A stretch of 64,000 nucleotides of DNA from Clostridia bacterium (lineage in GTDB: Bacteria; Bacillota; Clostridia; Oscillospirales; Acutalibacteraceae): contig JAGBSO010000029.1 of the NCBI GenBank assembly GCA_017631795.1, positions 26,138-90,137 on the forward strand, read 5' to 3'. Below the pieces are notes generated by a model. That model saw only the letters and a program-made list of their open reading frames with translations, searched no databases and was not told the origin of the DNA. The position numbers and the translations under genes are program-made. Shown here piece by piece: positions 17,094 to 25,417 of the stretch (position 1 is its first letter; every line of letters starts with the position of its first letter).

Positions 17094-18068
17094 ATGTGTA
17101 CGGCAGTGACATACAAAACACGGGACTTTTATTTCGGCAGGACTCTTGATTACGATTTTTCTTACTATGAAGAAGTGACGGTAACACCGAGAAATTTTCC
17201 TCTTATTTTCAGAAATGCAGACACAATAAATAAGCATTATGCAATTATCGGCATGGCACATGTTGCCGAAAACTACCCTCTTTATTACGATGCTGTAAAC
17301 GAAAAAGGGTTATGTATTGCAGGGTTGAATTTCGTCGGTAATGCGCACTATAACAAGGTAAAACCGCATTCGGACAATATTGCTCAGTTTGAACTTATTC
17401 CCCGGATTCTGGCTCAATGTGTATCGGTAAAAGAAGCAAAAGACCTTCTTGAAAAAATCAATATTACAGACACAGCTTTCAGCGACAATCTGCCGGTAGC
17501 ACAGCTTCACTGGATGATTGCAGATAAAAATGAAGCAATAACGGTTGAAGCGGTAAAAGAAGGGTTAAGGATTTATAAAAACCCCATGGGTGTGCTGACA
17601 AATAATCCGCCCTTTGATGAACAAGTTTTTCAGCTGAATAATTACATGAATTTATCTGCAAAAGAGCCTGAAAACCGCTTTTCGGAAAAGCTTTCACTCT
17701 CTGTTTACAGCAGAGGAATGGGGGCGTTGGGACTTCCCGGAGATTTATCTTCGCAGTCAAGATTTGTCAGGGCATCATTTGTAAAAATGAACTCTGTTTC
17801 AGGTGATTCGGAAGAAGAAAGTGTGAGTCAGTTTTTTCATATAATGAATTCGGTTGACCAGCAACGGGGATGCTGTGCGGTTGACAAAAATCAATACGAA
17901 ATCACAATTTACACAAGCTGTTGCAATGCAGACAAAGGAATTTACTACTACACGACCTATGACAATCATCAGATTACCGCGGTGAATATGTACGGCACAT
18001 CCCCGGACGGTTCTGAACTCATGCGTTTTCCCCTTATAAAAGCAGAACAGATCAGGATGCAGAATTAA
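17094..18068 (+). CDS. bsh: Bile salt hydrolase (choloylglycine hydrolase)
   Basis: A 324-residue Ntn hydrolase that removes glycine or taurine from conjugated bile acids. The start is fixed by biology: Met is removed to expose the catalytic Cys2, so the ATG at 17094 (MCTAVTY) is correct and the longer frame to 17070 is not. Conserved residues can be seen: Cys2, Arg16 and Asp19 (FGRTLDY), Asn79 (AGLNF), Asn170 (LTNNPPF) and Arg223 (SQSRFVR). Several long stretches, such as HWMIADK and the GIYYYTTYDNHQI region, closely follow the clostridial bile acid hydrolase. Penicillin V acylase is the alternative, but the match favours bile salts. It is divergent from a MATE exporter. GGGGTG precedes the start. 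Confidence 0.9.
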   Translation: MCTAVTYKTRDFYFGRTLDYDFSYYEEVTVTPRNFPLIFRNADTINKHYAIIGMAHVAENYPLYYDAVNEKGLCIAGLNFVGNAHYNKVKPHSDNIAQFELIPRILAQCVSVKEAKDLLEKINITDTAFSDNLPVAQLHWMIADKNEAITVEAVKEGLRIYKNPMGVLTNNPPFDEQVFQLNNYMNLSAKEPENRFSEKLSLSVYSRGMGALGLPGDLSSQSRFVRASFVKMNSVSGDSEEESVSQFFHIMNSVDQQRGCCAVDKNQYEITIYTSCCNADKGIYYYTTYDNHQITAVNMYGTSPDGSELMRFPLIKAEQIRMQN

Positions 18069-18078
18069 TCCGGCAATA

Positions 18079-18107
18079 TTGACTTGAATCATTCGTGGTG
18101 CTATAAT
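18079..18107 (+). promoter_or_regulatory. Promoter of the YgjV-like gene
   Basis: TTGACT, 17-nt spacer, TATAAT with extended TGC. Confidence 0.72.
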
Positions 18108-18144
18108 TTCAGCATAAATTCAAAGAAAAGCAAGGTCAGATTTT

Positions 18145-18690
18145 ATGACAACAACAGAAATTATCGCACAGGTCATCGGCATATTTGCCATGATATTCAA
18201 TCTGCTTTCATATCAGCAGAAAACACGCAACAAAGCTATTATTTTTCAGCTTTTCGGCACAACTCTTTTCACCGTGAATTTTCTTATGCTCGGTGCAATG
18301 GTAGGCGGTCTGCTGAATCTTGTGGGTGCAATCAGAGCAATAATATTCATCAACAAAGAAAAACTCCGTGCAGACCATATCGCATGGCAGATAGGCTTTG
18401 TGGCTGTCTATTTTGCTTCATACATACTCACATTCACAGTTTTCGGAAAAGAGCCGACTCCGTTCAATTTCATTATTGAATTTCTGCCTCTCATCGGCAT
18501 GATTGCAACAACAATCAGTTACCGTTTTACCGATGCAAAAGCTATCCGCAGATTCGGACTCATAAGCTCCCCTGCATGGCTTGTTTACAATATCGCAAAT
18601 CTGTCCGTTGGTGCAATTCTTTGCGAAGTGCTCAGTCTCGGATCAATCATCATCGGCATTATAAGACTTGACAGAAAAGATAAACAATAA
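18145..18690 (+). CDS. YgjV family inner membrane protein
   Basis: A 181-residue protein with about six hydrophobic helices and no catalytic motif, matching the YgjV family by its start (IIAQVIGIFAMIFNLLSYQQ) and the later SSPAWLVYNIANLSVGAILCE. The conserved core resembles small sugar or solute carriers of the SWEET/PQ-loop type, but no function is established. The last codons and the TAA stop lie inside the terminal repeat of the small repeat element that follows. The gene has its own promoter. Confidence 0.8.
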   Translation: MTTTEIIAQVIGIFAMIFNLLSYQQKTRNKAIIFQLFGTTLFTVNFLMLGAMVGGLLNLVGAIRAIIFINKEKLRADHIAWQIGFVAVYFASYILTFTVFGKEPTPFNFIIEFLPLIGMIATTISYRFTDAKAIRRFGLISSPAWLVYNIANLSVGAILCEVLSLGSIIIGIIRLDRKDKQ

Positions 18691-18840
18691 TTTAGCTGTG
18701 CTAAATTATTGTAGTGGAAAATTGAAAGTTGAAAGTTGAAAATGAATAGAGCGAAGCGGAATCAAGTGCGAAGCACTTCCGAAACTTTCCATTTTCCATT
18801 CTCAACTTTCCATTTGAGCGAAGCGATAAATTATTGTTTA
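18681..18840. repeat. MITE-like element, copy 1
   Basis: A 160-bp element bounded by TAAACAATAATTTAGC (18681-18696) and its near-perfect inverse GATAAATTATTGTTTA (18825-18840). Next to the left end a second inverse copy (18700-18711) makes a 12-bp hairpin. The interior is a long imperfect palindrome of AAAGTTGAAA-type repeats with the centre AAGTGC-GAA-GCACTT, plus two GAGCGAAGCG blocks. It supplies the YgjV stop codon. Copy 2, with a different interior, is at 43187-43316. Confidence 0.7.
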
Positions 18841-18855
18841 CGAAAGGATTTGACT

Positions 18856-20577
18856 ATGAATTTCAGAATTTCAGGCGGAAACAAATCTGCCGACATCAGA
18901 CTCACAGAAAACAGAATCGGTGACATTCTTTATCTCACCGTCAACATGACATTACCCACTCCCGAAATCCCTGAAACATTCAGCATCAAATGGAATTTCA
19001 GCGCAAGCGATGTACATTCAACATGGAATCCGTCACTGCTTGATATTCACGGTCTGGCTTTTGAATGGGGTATGCTCAAATTGCAGTCCCGTCTTGCATC
19101 ATGGATGCCCGTGCAGTCTCTCATTTCCCAGAACGGCACAAACAAGCTGTGCATTGCTGTTTCCGATGTTGACACTCCCATCAACATAAAAACAGGTCTT
19201 CGTGAAGAAGATGCAACATTTGCCTGTGAAATCGAATTTTTCACAAAGCCCACATCTCCCGTAAGCTCATATAATGCAACCGTGCGTTTTGATATGCGTT
19301 CAATCCCCTATTATGACAGCATCTATGACACTTCAGACTGGTGGGAAAACGACTGCGGTTATAAACCCGCACATGTACCTGATGCGGCAAAAATGCCTAT
19401 GGATTCACTCTGGTACAGTTTCCATCAGATGCTTGACAAGGATGAAATCATCAAGGAATGCAAAGCATCAAAAGAATTGGGACTTGAAACCGTCATAATT
19501 GATGACGGATGGCAGACAGACGACAACAACCGTGGTTATGCTTACTGCGGCGACTGGCTTGTTGCTCCGAAAAAAATGGGCGATATGGCTGAGCTTGTCG
19601 GTGAATTACATAAGATAGATATGAAAGTCATGCTCTGGTACTCTGTACCGTTTATGGGCAAATATACTTCAAAATACGAAGAATTCAAGGATATGTTCCT
19701 TGAAGGCTCAGGTAATGACATTGACTTTTTCGGTCTTGATCCCAGATACAAAAAAGTACGTGATTACCTTGTGAATATTTATAAGAATGCTGTTTCCGAA
19801 TGGAAGCTTGACGGTCTGAAGCTTGATTTTATCGATTCTTTTGTTCTCAGGGGGAAATCTCTGGAATACGATTCAAAACGTGATTATCAGTCACTTGAAG
19901 ATGCAATTCATGCACTTATGACAGAAGTTAAAACAGCACTTACAAAAATAAACCCCGATATACTTATTGAATTCCGTCAGTCTTATGTCGGTCCGTCAAT
20001 CAGAAAATACGGAAATATGCTCCGTGTGGGTGACTGCCCTTGCGATACTCTCAAAAACAGAGTGGGTGTTATCAATCTGCGTATGACATCAGGCAGAACT
20101 GCTGTTCATTCAGATATGATAATGTGGAACGTGAATGATACTGTTGAAAATGCAGCACTTCAGTTTGCAAGCATTCTTTACGGCGTGCCTCAGGTTTCCG
20201 TACGAGCAGATAAAATCCCCGAAGATCAATACAGAATGCTCAGATACTATATTTCTTTCTGGAAAGAATGGAAAGATGTACTTCTTGACGGAAAACTCAC
20301 AGCAGAAAATCCCGAATGCAATTACAGCTCTGCTTGCAGTACACTCGGTGACAAATCAGTAATCACTTCATTTACAAATCCCGTTATCTGCGTAAAAACA
20401 AAGGATGCAGTTGCTGTCAACGCTTCAATGTACAATTCACTTATCATAAAAGGTGCAAAAGACAAAAATTATGCCGTTGTCAATTGCATGGGTGATGAAC
20501 TTGCAAAAGGGGTTGTTGCAACAGATATTGAAGAAATCAATGTTCCCGTTGCAGGTATGATCTTTATTACCGGATAA
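18856..20577 (+). CDS. GH36-type alpha-galactosidase-like enzyme
   Basis: A 573-residue intracellular clan-D glycosidase (no signal peptide). The N-terminal beta sandwich leads to a TIM barrel with SLWYSFHQ, ETVIIDDGWQ, MLWYSVPF and WKLDGLKLDFID; Asp324 in LKLD is the expected nucleophile. RVGDCPCDT is the likely site of the acid/base Asp. A C-terminal beta domain follows. The family removes alpha-galactose from raffinose-type sugars or galactomannan; the exact substrate is inferred. The ATG at 18856 has AAAGGA upstream; the longer frame to 18736 is only the open repeat element. No transporter is adjacent, so uptake must come from elsewhere. Confidence 0.85.
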   Translation: MNFRISGGNKSADIRLTENRIGDILYLTVNMTLPTPEIPETFSIKWNFSASDVHSTWNPSLLDIHGLAFEWGMLKLQSRLASWMPVQSLISQNGTNKLCIAVSDVDTPINIKTGLREEDATFACEIEFFTKPTSPVSSYNATVRFDMRSIPYYDSIYDTSDWWENDCGYKPAHVPDAAKMPMDSLWYSFHQMLDKDEIIKECKASKELGLETVIIDDGWQTDDNNRGYAYCGDWLVAPKKMGDMAELVGELHKIDMKVMLWYSVPFMGKYTSKYEEFKDMFLEGSGNDIDFFGLDPRYKKVRDYLVNIYKNAVSEWKLDGLKLDFIDSFVLRGKSLEYDSKRDYQSLEDAIHALMTEVKTALTKINPDILIEFRQSYVGPSIRKYGNMLRVGDCPCDTLKNRVGVINLRMTSGRTAVHSDMIMWNVNDTVENAALQFASILYGVPQVSVRADKIPEDQYRMLRYYISFWKEWKDVLLDGKLTAENPECNYSSACSTLGDKSVITSFTNPVICVKTKDAVAVNASMYNSLIIKGAKDKNYAVVNCMGDELAKGVVATDIEEINVPVAGMIFITG

Positions 20578-20589
20578 GCGAAAATTTAC

Positions 20590-20618
20590 TTGAAAAAAAA
20601 CCTCCTGTTTGATATATT
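20590..20618 (+). promoter_or_regulatory. Promoter of the 20640 lipoprotein
   Basis: TTGAAA, 17-nt spacer, TATATT. A perfect inverted repeat AACCTCCT (20599-20606) / AGGAGGTT (20625-20632) spans the -10 box; the right arm is the ribosome site. A start near 20625 would leave the left arm out of the mRNA, so the repeat acts on RNA only in read-through transcripts. Confidence 0.55.
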
Positions 20619-20639
20619 GAAAATAGGAGGTTGATTTTT

Positions 20640-21254
20640 ATGAAAAAACTTTGTTGTTGGCTTTTAATTATTATCGTTATTACATTATGCGGCTGTTCTG
20701 TTTCAAAACAGGATGAAGAAACAACAGAAGTTGTATCACTAACGGAAACTTCTTCCTATACAAGTGAAATTATTGATGAAAGTGATTATTATAAAGTCAT
20801 ATACAACGGTGATTTTACTTACAGTTATGAGATTCGTGACAAATCAGGAAACATTCTTTTATCAGATAATTCCGAAAAAGAAGAACCGCATATAGACATG
20901 CTGAATGATAATACCGTTAAGTTAATGATTCAAAGAGGTACAGGACTTGCTACTCAAGTCACTACTTATTGCAATATAGAACAAGGCACCGTATCAGATA
21001 AATTTTCATATGTACTGACTGAGTTTGATAAAAATACAGTTTATATTCAATACCGAGATAATGTGCACTATATTATTATTCAAAATATTTTTGACAAAAA
21101 TGAATTTTACCAAGAATCTAAAATAAGTGATGCATCACCGATTGCTGATGCCATTACAAATGCTGAAATTTCCGAAGACGGTAAAATTCTTACAGTAACA
21201 TATCACACAGGAGAAGATTGTTTGGAAACAAAAATGCTAATTGCACTGAAATAA
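20640..21254 (+). CDS. Small lipoprotein of unknown function
   Basis: A 204-residue lipoprotein. The signal MKKLCCWLLIIIVITLCGC ends at the lipidated Cys of LCGC. A Thr/Glu/Ser-rich linker follows, then a mostly beta domain with short charged strands (YKVIYNGDFTYSYEIRD; KNTVYIQYRDNVHYIII). No family recognised. The ATG at 20640 sits nine bases after AGGAGG; a frame-in TTG at 20631 is too near. It has its own promoter and a terminator, so it is monocistronic. It is probably surface exposed. Confidence 0.65.
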   Translation: MKKLCCWLLIIIVITLCGCSVSKQDEETTEVVSLTETSSYTSEIIDESDYYKVIYNGDFTYSYEIRDKSGNILLSDNSEKEEPHIDMLNDNTVKLMIQRGTGLATQVTTYCNIEQGTVSDKFSYVLTEFDKNTVYIQYRDNVHYIIIQNIFDKNEFYQESKISDASPIADAITNAEISEDGKILTVTYHTGEDCLETKMLIALK

Positions 21255-21256
21255 GC

Positions 21257-21284
21257 AAAAAACCACGCAAATGCGTGGTTTTTC
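21257..21284. terminator. Bidirectional terminator
   Basis: Stem AAAAACCACGC / GCGTGGTTTTT with loop AAAT, between the lipoprotein and the convergent EamA gene. Confidence 0.85.
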
Positions 21285-22169
21285 TTATTCTTTGATTTTC
21301 TTGAAATTTATTTCGCTTACAAATGCACTTCCGAGAATAAGCACTGCACCGATTATTCCGTAAATATCCATTTCTTCTTTAAGAACAAATGCTGAAAGAA
21401 GAATTGCAACTGCCGGATCTATATAACTGAAAATCGCAACAGTCTGTGCTTTCAGTTCTTTCATGGAGTTGAAATAGAATGCATACGCAATACCTGTATG
21501 AACAATTCCCACAACCAGAAGCAGTATCACGGACTGTGTTGTGAATGTTATTGAAGACATATCTTCCGTAATGAATATATACGGCAAAACAACGATTGCG
21601 GCTGTGCCCAGCTGCATTATTGTTTTTTCATATGCAGAAATTTCTCCGAGTTTTTTATTCAGAACGATTACTGTTGCATAAAGAATTGCAGCACCCAGGC
21701 CGAAAAGAATACCCTTGATTTCTGACAATTCAGGGATTCCGTTTTTTATCATTCCCGAAACAAAAACCATGCCCACAAGTGCTCCGATGAGGCAGATAAA
21801 CTGCTTTAATGTAAGTTTTTCTTTCAGGAAAAACGGCGATGCAAGCATTACAAAAAACGGGGCAAGATAATATGTAAGTGTTGCTGTTGCCACTGTTGTA
21901 TAATTATATGCTTCAAACAGCAAAATCCAATTGAAGCCTATTGCTGCGCCCGAAAGAACAAGTATAAGCAGGTTCTTTTTTATGTTTTCAGGCGAAAGCT
22001 TGTTTTTTGTTACAAGCACCACAAGCAATAAAAAAATCATACCTGTGAGCCCTCTTGCGCAAGCAATCACGCTTGAGGGCATCGGTATGTATTTTACAAA
22101 TATTCCGATGCTGCTGAAAACAAGCATCGATGCTGTGAGCTGTAACTTTGAACTTACAGCAGATTTCAT
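21285..22169 (-). CDS. EamA/DMT superfamily permease
   Basis: A 294-residue, ten-helix transporter of the drug/metabolite superfamily with two EamA repeats. Typical parts are FSSIGIFVKYIPM at the start, TVATATLTYYLAPFFVMLASPFFLKEKLT at the end of repeat one (shown across two helices) and IDPAVAILLSAFVLKEEM in repeat two. These carriers export or import small organic solutes; the substrate is unknown. The ATG at 22169 lies one base after the stop of mscL, so the frame extending to 22202 inside mscL is rejected. It appears to be co-transcribed with mscL. Confidence 0.88.
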   Translation of the reverse strand: MKSAVSSKLQLTASMLVFSSIGIFVKYIPMPSSVIACARGLTGMIFLLLVVLVTKNKLSPENIKKNLLILVLSGAAIGFNWILLFEAYNYTTVATATLTYYLAPFFVMLASPFFLKEKLTLKQFICLIGALVGMVFVSGMIKNGIPELSEIKGILFGLGAAILYATVIVLNKKLGEISAYEKTIMQLGTAAIVVLPYIFITEDMSSITFTTQSVILLLVVGIVHTGIAYAFYFNSMKELKAQTVAIFSYIDPAVAILLSAFVLKEEMDIYGIIGAVLILGSAFVSEINFKKIKE

Positions 22170-22170
22170 A

Positions 22171-22590
22171 TTAAACGGCAGCCTCTTCCTTTTCTTCTTC
22201 AATTACAGAAGTACAGTGAGGACAACGTGTTGCTTCAATAGCAATGTCGCTCATACAGAAAGGACACTTCTTTGTTGTGGGAGCTGCAGGTGCTTCTTCC
22301 TTCTTGCCCATTGTCATAAGCTTGTTGATAAACTTGACAATACAGAAGAGAATGAAAGCCATAATGATAAAGTTGATAACCGCAGTGATGAAGTTTGACG
22401 CATAAACACCGATTTCAGCTTTTTCGATGGGGTCGCCTGCTGTGATAAGCTGAAGAATGGGGTTGATGAAGTTGTCTGTAAGTGATGTTACGATATCTTT
22501 GAAAGCAGCACCGATAATAACACCTACAGCAAGGTCAAGCACATTACCTTTGAGAGCAAACTCTTTGAATTCTTTAAAAAACTTTTTCAT
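22171..22590 (-). CDS. mscL: Large-conductance mechanosensitive channel with zinc-ribbon tail
   Basis: MscL is a homopentameric channel that opens under membrane tension and releases solutes during hypo-osmotic shock. The 139-residue protein has the family start KEFKEFALKGNVLDLAVGVIIGAAF and two membrane helices (about 15-45 and 65-92). Unlike most MscL proteins, the cytoplasmic C-terminus ends in a CPFC...CPHC zinc ribbon (Cys 109, 112, 123 and 126) followed by an acidic run. The linker is Ala/Pro-rich (KKEEAPAAPTTKK). The ribbon may bind metal or another protein. It is followed by the EamA gene one base later. Family assignment is firm; the function of the ribbon is unknown. Confidence 0.93.
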   Translation of the reverse strand: MKKFFKEFKEFALKGNVLDLAVGVIIGAAFKDIVTSLTDNFINPILQLITAGDPIEKAEIGVYASNFITAVINFIIMAFILFCIVKFINKLMTMGKKEEAPAAPTTKKCPFCMSDIAIEATRCPHCTSVIEEEKEEAAV

Positions 22591-22623
22591 GATTCCATCA
22601 TCCTTTTTTTATTTTTACATTCC

Positions 22624-24093
22624 TCAGTTGGAATGATAATTTGGCTCACAAGTGAGATTTACGCCGAGTCTTTTGAAAACCTTTTCGTCAATCTGTGAAA
22701 GCATTACCGTTGAATGAACTTCGCATCCGCGAAGGTTTCCGAGCTGTTCCATAGCTTTTTCCGCATCGGGATTTGTTACCGCACAGATTGAAAGAGCAAT
22801 GAGCACTTCGTCTGTATGAAGTCTCGGGTTTCTGTTGCCCAGATGGTCAACTTTGAGATGCTGTATTGGCTGGATTGTTTCGGGAGAAATCAGATGCAGT
22901 TCATCATCAAGTCCTGCAAGTGCTTTGAGTGCATTAAGAAGCAGTGCAGAGGATGAACCGAGAAGTTCTGATGTCTTTCCTGTAAGAATTCTGCCGTCAT
23001 TGAGCTCAATTGCCGCTGCGGGAAGCCCCGTAAGCTCAGCTTTCTGAAGTGCAGGTGAAATAACTTTTCTTTCGTTTGGTGTAACACCTGCTTTTTTCAT
23101 AAGAAGCTCTAGTTTATAAACGGTTTCATCTGCAGTTTTTCCTTTACGATGATCGCAAAGAGCAGTATAATAACGACGGATTATTTCGTCACATGATGCT
23201 TTTTTTACTGCATCATTGTCAAAAATACAGTTACCAGCCATGTTTACACCCATATCTGTGGGTGATTTATAGGGACATTCACCGTAAATTGTTTCAAGCA
23301 TAGCCTTAACAACAGGGAAAATCTCCACATCACGGTTATAATTGACTGTTGTTTCACCGTAAGCATCAAGATGGAACGGGTCAATCATATTGACATCGTT
23401 AAGGTCAGCGGTTGCAGCTTCATATGCAAGGTTGACGGGATGATTGAGTGACAGATTCCATATGGGGAATGTTTCAAACTTCGCATAACCTGATGCTATA
23501 CCCTTTTTATGCTCATGGTAAAGCTGTGAAAGGCAGGTTGCCATTTTTCCGCTTCCGGGACCCGGAGCAGTAACAACAACAAGCTGACGGGATGTTTCGA
23601 TATACTCATTCATTCCGTAGCCTTCATCACTTACAACTTTTGCAACATTTGACGGATAGCCTTCGATTGCATAGTGCATATACACCTTTATGCCGAGACC
23701 TTCAAGTCTTTTCTTGAAAGCCTTTGCCTGAGGCTGTCCTGCATAACAGGTCATTACAACACTTCCGACATAAAGACCGATGCTTCTGAATATATCAATA
23801 ATGCGAAGCGTGTCGATATCATAAGTGATACCAAGGTCACCACGGAGCTTGTTTTTTTCAATATGCGCAGCATTGATGGCAATAACTATTTCAACCTGTT
23901 CTTTCATCTGCAGAAGCATACGCAGCTTACTGTCAGGCTTGAAACCGGGAAGAACTCTTGATGCATGGAAATCATCATAAAGCTTTCCGCCGAATTCAAG
24001 ATAAAGCTTTCCGCCGAACTTTTCTATACGCTGACGTATATGCTCGGACTGCATTTTAAGATATTTTTCGTTGTCAAATCCTGTTTTTATCAT
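22624..24093 (-). CDS. DUF1846 family protein
   Basis: A 489-residue soluble protein that matches the DUF1846 family along its full length. The start [15 protein letters not shown], the [18 protein letters not shown] block and the glycine-rich [22 protein letters not shown] (seen in two pieces around residues 175-195) are characteristic. The GPGSGK segment looks like a nucleotide loop, but no enzymatic activity is known for the family. It has a strong own promoter, so it is likely to be well expressed. It lies upstream of mscL and 34 nt from it, so the three genes may share a transcript. Confidence 0.88.
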   Translation of the reverse strand: MIKTGFDNEKYLKMQSEHIRQRIEKFGGKLYLEFGGKLYDDFHASRVLPGFKPDSKLRMLLQMKEQVEIVIAINAAHIEKNKLRGDLGITYDIDTLRIIDIFRSIGLYVGSVVMTCYAGQPQAKAFKKRLEGLGIKVYMHYAIEGYPSNVAKVVSDEGYGMNEYIETSRQLVVVTAPGPGSGKMATCLSQLYHEHKKGIASGYAKFETFPIWNLSLNHPVNLAYEAATADLNDVNMIDPFHLDAYGETTVNYNRDVEIFPVVKAMLETIYGECPYKSPTDMGVNMAGNCIFDNDAVKKASCDEIIRRYYTALCDHRKGKTADETVYKLELLMKKAGVTPNERKVISPALQKAELTGLPAAAIELNDGRILTGKTSELLGSSSALLLNALKALAGLDDELHLISPETIQPIQHLKVDHLGNRNPRLHTDEVLIALSICAVTNPDAEKAMEQLGNLRGCEVHSTVMLSQIDEKVFKRLGVNLTCEPNYHSN

Positions 24094-24130
24094 ATCATGT
24101 CGCCTCTCAGCTCATTCTAAAACAGTATAT

Positions 24131-24159
24131 ATTATAGCACACAAAGAAAAGCTTTTCAA
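24131..24159 (-). promoter_or_regulatory. Promoter of the DUF1846 gene
   Basis: On the minus strand TTGAAA, 17-nt spacer, TATAAT with extended TGC. Confidence 0.72.
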
Positions 24160-24218
24160 CAATAATAAAAATTTTCTGTTTATTTTTAATTTTTCCTTAA
24201 AGGTTTAACTTTATAATC

Positions 24219-24247
24219 TTGACAAATCAGATTCAAAGTTATAGAAT
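24219..24247 (+). promoter_or_regulatory. Promoter of corA
   Basis: TTGACA, 17-nt spacer, TAGAAT. The predicted start near 24254 gives a leader of about 174 nt before the corA ATG. Confidence 0.75.
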
Positions 24248-24253
24248 AATAAA

Positions 24254-24427
24254 AGAGTTTTTATGCTCATATTTTATTTATTCAAAGGACGTGATTCTTA
24301 ATGGTTCCTGACGCGTGTGCGGAAACCGGAATACCCCCCAAACGAAGAATCGCTGAATAAAACAAAACCTTGAACCTTTAGCTTTTCACGGCTTTGTTTT
24401 GTTCGGCCGTGAAAGGATTTGATAATA
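24254..24427 (+). promoter_or_regulatory. Structured corA leader RNA with alternative hairpins
   Basis: Stems visible by hand: TTTATTCA (24277-24284) with TGAATAAA (24354-24361); GTGATTCTT (24291-24299) with AAGAATCGC (24345-24353), nine pairs; and GGTTCC (24303-24308) with GGAAACC (24321-24327), one bulge. Downstream are two stems that share sequence and exclude each other as simple hairpins. Stem A is AACAAAAC (24361-24368) with GTTTTGTT (24396-24403). Stem B is CTTTTCACGGC (24382-24392) with GCCGTGAAAGG (24406-24416), which holds the corA ribosome site. Stem B has no U tail, so control would act on translation. I do not recognise a known riboswitch class; a leader peptide frame lies at 24301-24360. 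Confidence 0.6.
24301..24360 (+). CDS. Candidate corA leader peptide (19 residues)
   Basis: A short frame, MVPDACAETGIPPKRRIAE then TAA, lies within the corA leader. AAAGGA is 11-12 bases upstream of the ATG, slightly far but usable. The peptide opens with a Pro-Asp pair and later has Pro-Pro followed by Lys-Arg-Arg. It recalls the enterobacterial mgtL leader peptide in being short, proline-bearing and basic near the end, although there is no detectable homology. The stop codon touches the left arm of stem A, so a ribosome finishing the peptide would block stem A and allow stem B to hide the corA ribosome site. Chance frames of this length are common, so conservation is decisive. Confidence 0.4.
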   Translation: MVPDACAETGIPPKRRIAE

Positions 24428-25363
24428 ATGACCAACTGTTACATCACAAGAAACAATTACCTTGAGGAATTAACAGGACCCGAACCCGGTTGCTGGGTCA
24501 ACCTTGTTGCACCCACAGATTCGGAAATCAATCGTATTTCAAACAAATACAATCTCGATATTGATGCGCTTAAAGCTGCTCTTGACGCCGATGAGCGTTC
24601 ACGTATCGAACTTGAAGACAACTACACAATGATCCTTGTAAATATCCCCACAATCGAAACTGAAATCGAGACTGAGCTTTACAGCACAATCCCCCTTTCA
24701 ATCATTGTTGTTGACGATGCTGTTATTACAGTATGCAGTGAGGATACTCCCATTCTCAAACAGTTTTCAAACGGCAAAGTAAAAGATTTTTACAGCAACA
24801 TGAAATCACGTTTCATTCTGCAGATACTTTACAAGACATCATCACTTTTCCTGACTTATCTTCGTCATATCGACAGAAAAAGTGAAAATGTTGAAAACGA
24901 ACTTCACAAATCACAGAGAAACAAAGAGCTTATTGAGCTTCTGAAACTCGAAAAGTCACTTGTTTACTTCACAACATCGCTCCGTTCAAACGAAGCAATA
25001 CTTGAAAAAATGCTCCGTCTTGAAATTATCAAGAAATATCCTGAAGATATCGACCTGCTTGAAGACGTTATCGTTGAAAACAAACAGGCTATCGAAATGG
25101 CAAACATCTACTCAGGTATTTTAAGCGGTACAATGGATGCTTTCGCATCAGTTATTTCAAACAACCTCAACATCGTAATGAAAGTGCTTTCAGTTATCAC
25201 AATCGTGCTTTCAATCCCCACATTGATATTCAGCGCATTCGGTATGAATCTCAATCTTCCCTTTGCAGAAAATCCGTTGGGCTTCCTTATAGTTGTTGTA
25301 GGTGCACTTGTCATCTCAGTCACTGCGATGATTGTTTTCATGAAAAGTAAAATGCTGAAATAA
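24428..25363 (+). CDS. corA: CorA family magnesium/divalent metal transporter
   Basis: A 311-residue pentameric cation channel. The large cytoplasmic N-terminal domain and the long helix that ends in the pore helix are followed by the signature FGMN (in IFSAFGMNLNLP) and a second membrane helix at the C-terminus. Substrate is most likely magnesium, though some family members carry cobalt or zinc. The ATG at 24428 is about ten bases after AAAGGA; an in-frame TTG at 24419 is too near. The structured leader upstream suggests metal-dependent control. A strong terminator follows, so it is monocistronic. Confidence 0.92.
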   Translation: MTNCYITRNNYLEELTGPEPGCWVNLVAPTDSEINRISNKYNLDIDALKAALDADERSRIELEDNYTMILVNIPTIETEIETELYSTIPLSIIVVDDAVITVCSEDTPILKQFSNGKVKDFYSNMKSRFILQILYKTSSLFLTYLRHIDRKSENVENELHKSQRNKELIELLKLEKSLVYFTTSLRSNEAILEKMLRLEIIKKYPEDIDLLEDVIVENKQAIEMANIYSGILSGTMDAFASVISNNLNIVMKVLSVITIVLSIPTLIFSAFGMNLNLPFAENPLGFLIVVVGALVISVTAMIVFMKSKMLK

Positions 25364-25371
25364 AGCCAAAA

Positions 25372-25399
25372 AAAGAACCTCGCTGATGCGAGGTTCTTT
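25372..25399. terminator. Bidirectional terminator after corA
   Basis: Stem AAAGAACCTCGC / GCGAGGTTCTTT with loop TGAT, shared with the convergent dockerin gene. Confidence 0.88.
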
Positions 25400-25417
25400 C
25401 TTTGTTTTTATCTAAGA

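Noticed and set aside
18736..18855. Forty-residue N-terminal extension of the GH36 enzyme
   Set aside because: The extension is the open frame through the repeat element; the ATG at 18856 has a ribosome site and starts the conserved domain.
20599..20632. Hairpin that sequesters the ribosome site of the 20640 lipoprotein as a regulatory RNA
   Set aside because: A TTGAAA-N17-TATATT promoter lies over the same bases and would start transcripts near 20625, so the left arm would not be in the main mRNA.
24254..24427. Known magnesium riboswitch (M-box/ykoK) in front of corA
   Set aside because: The conserved M-box sequence blocks could not be found; the region looks different and contains its own stems and a short frame.
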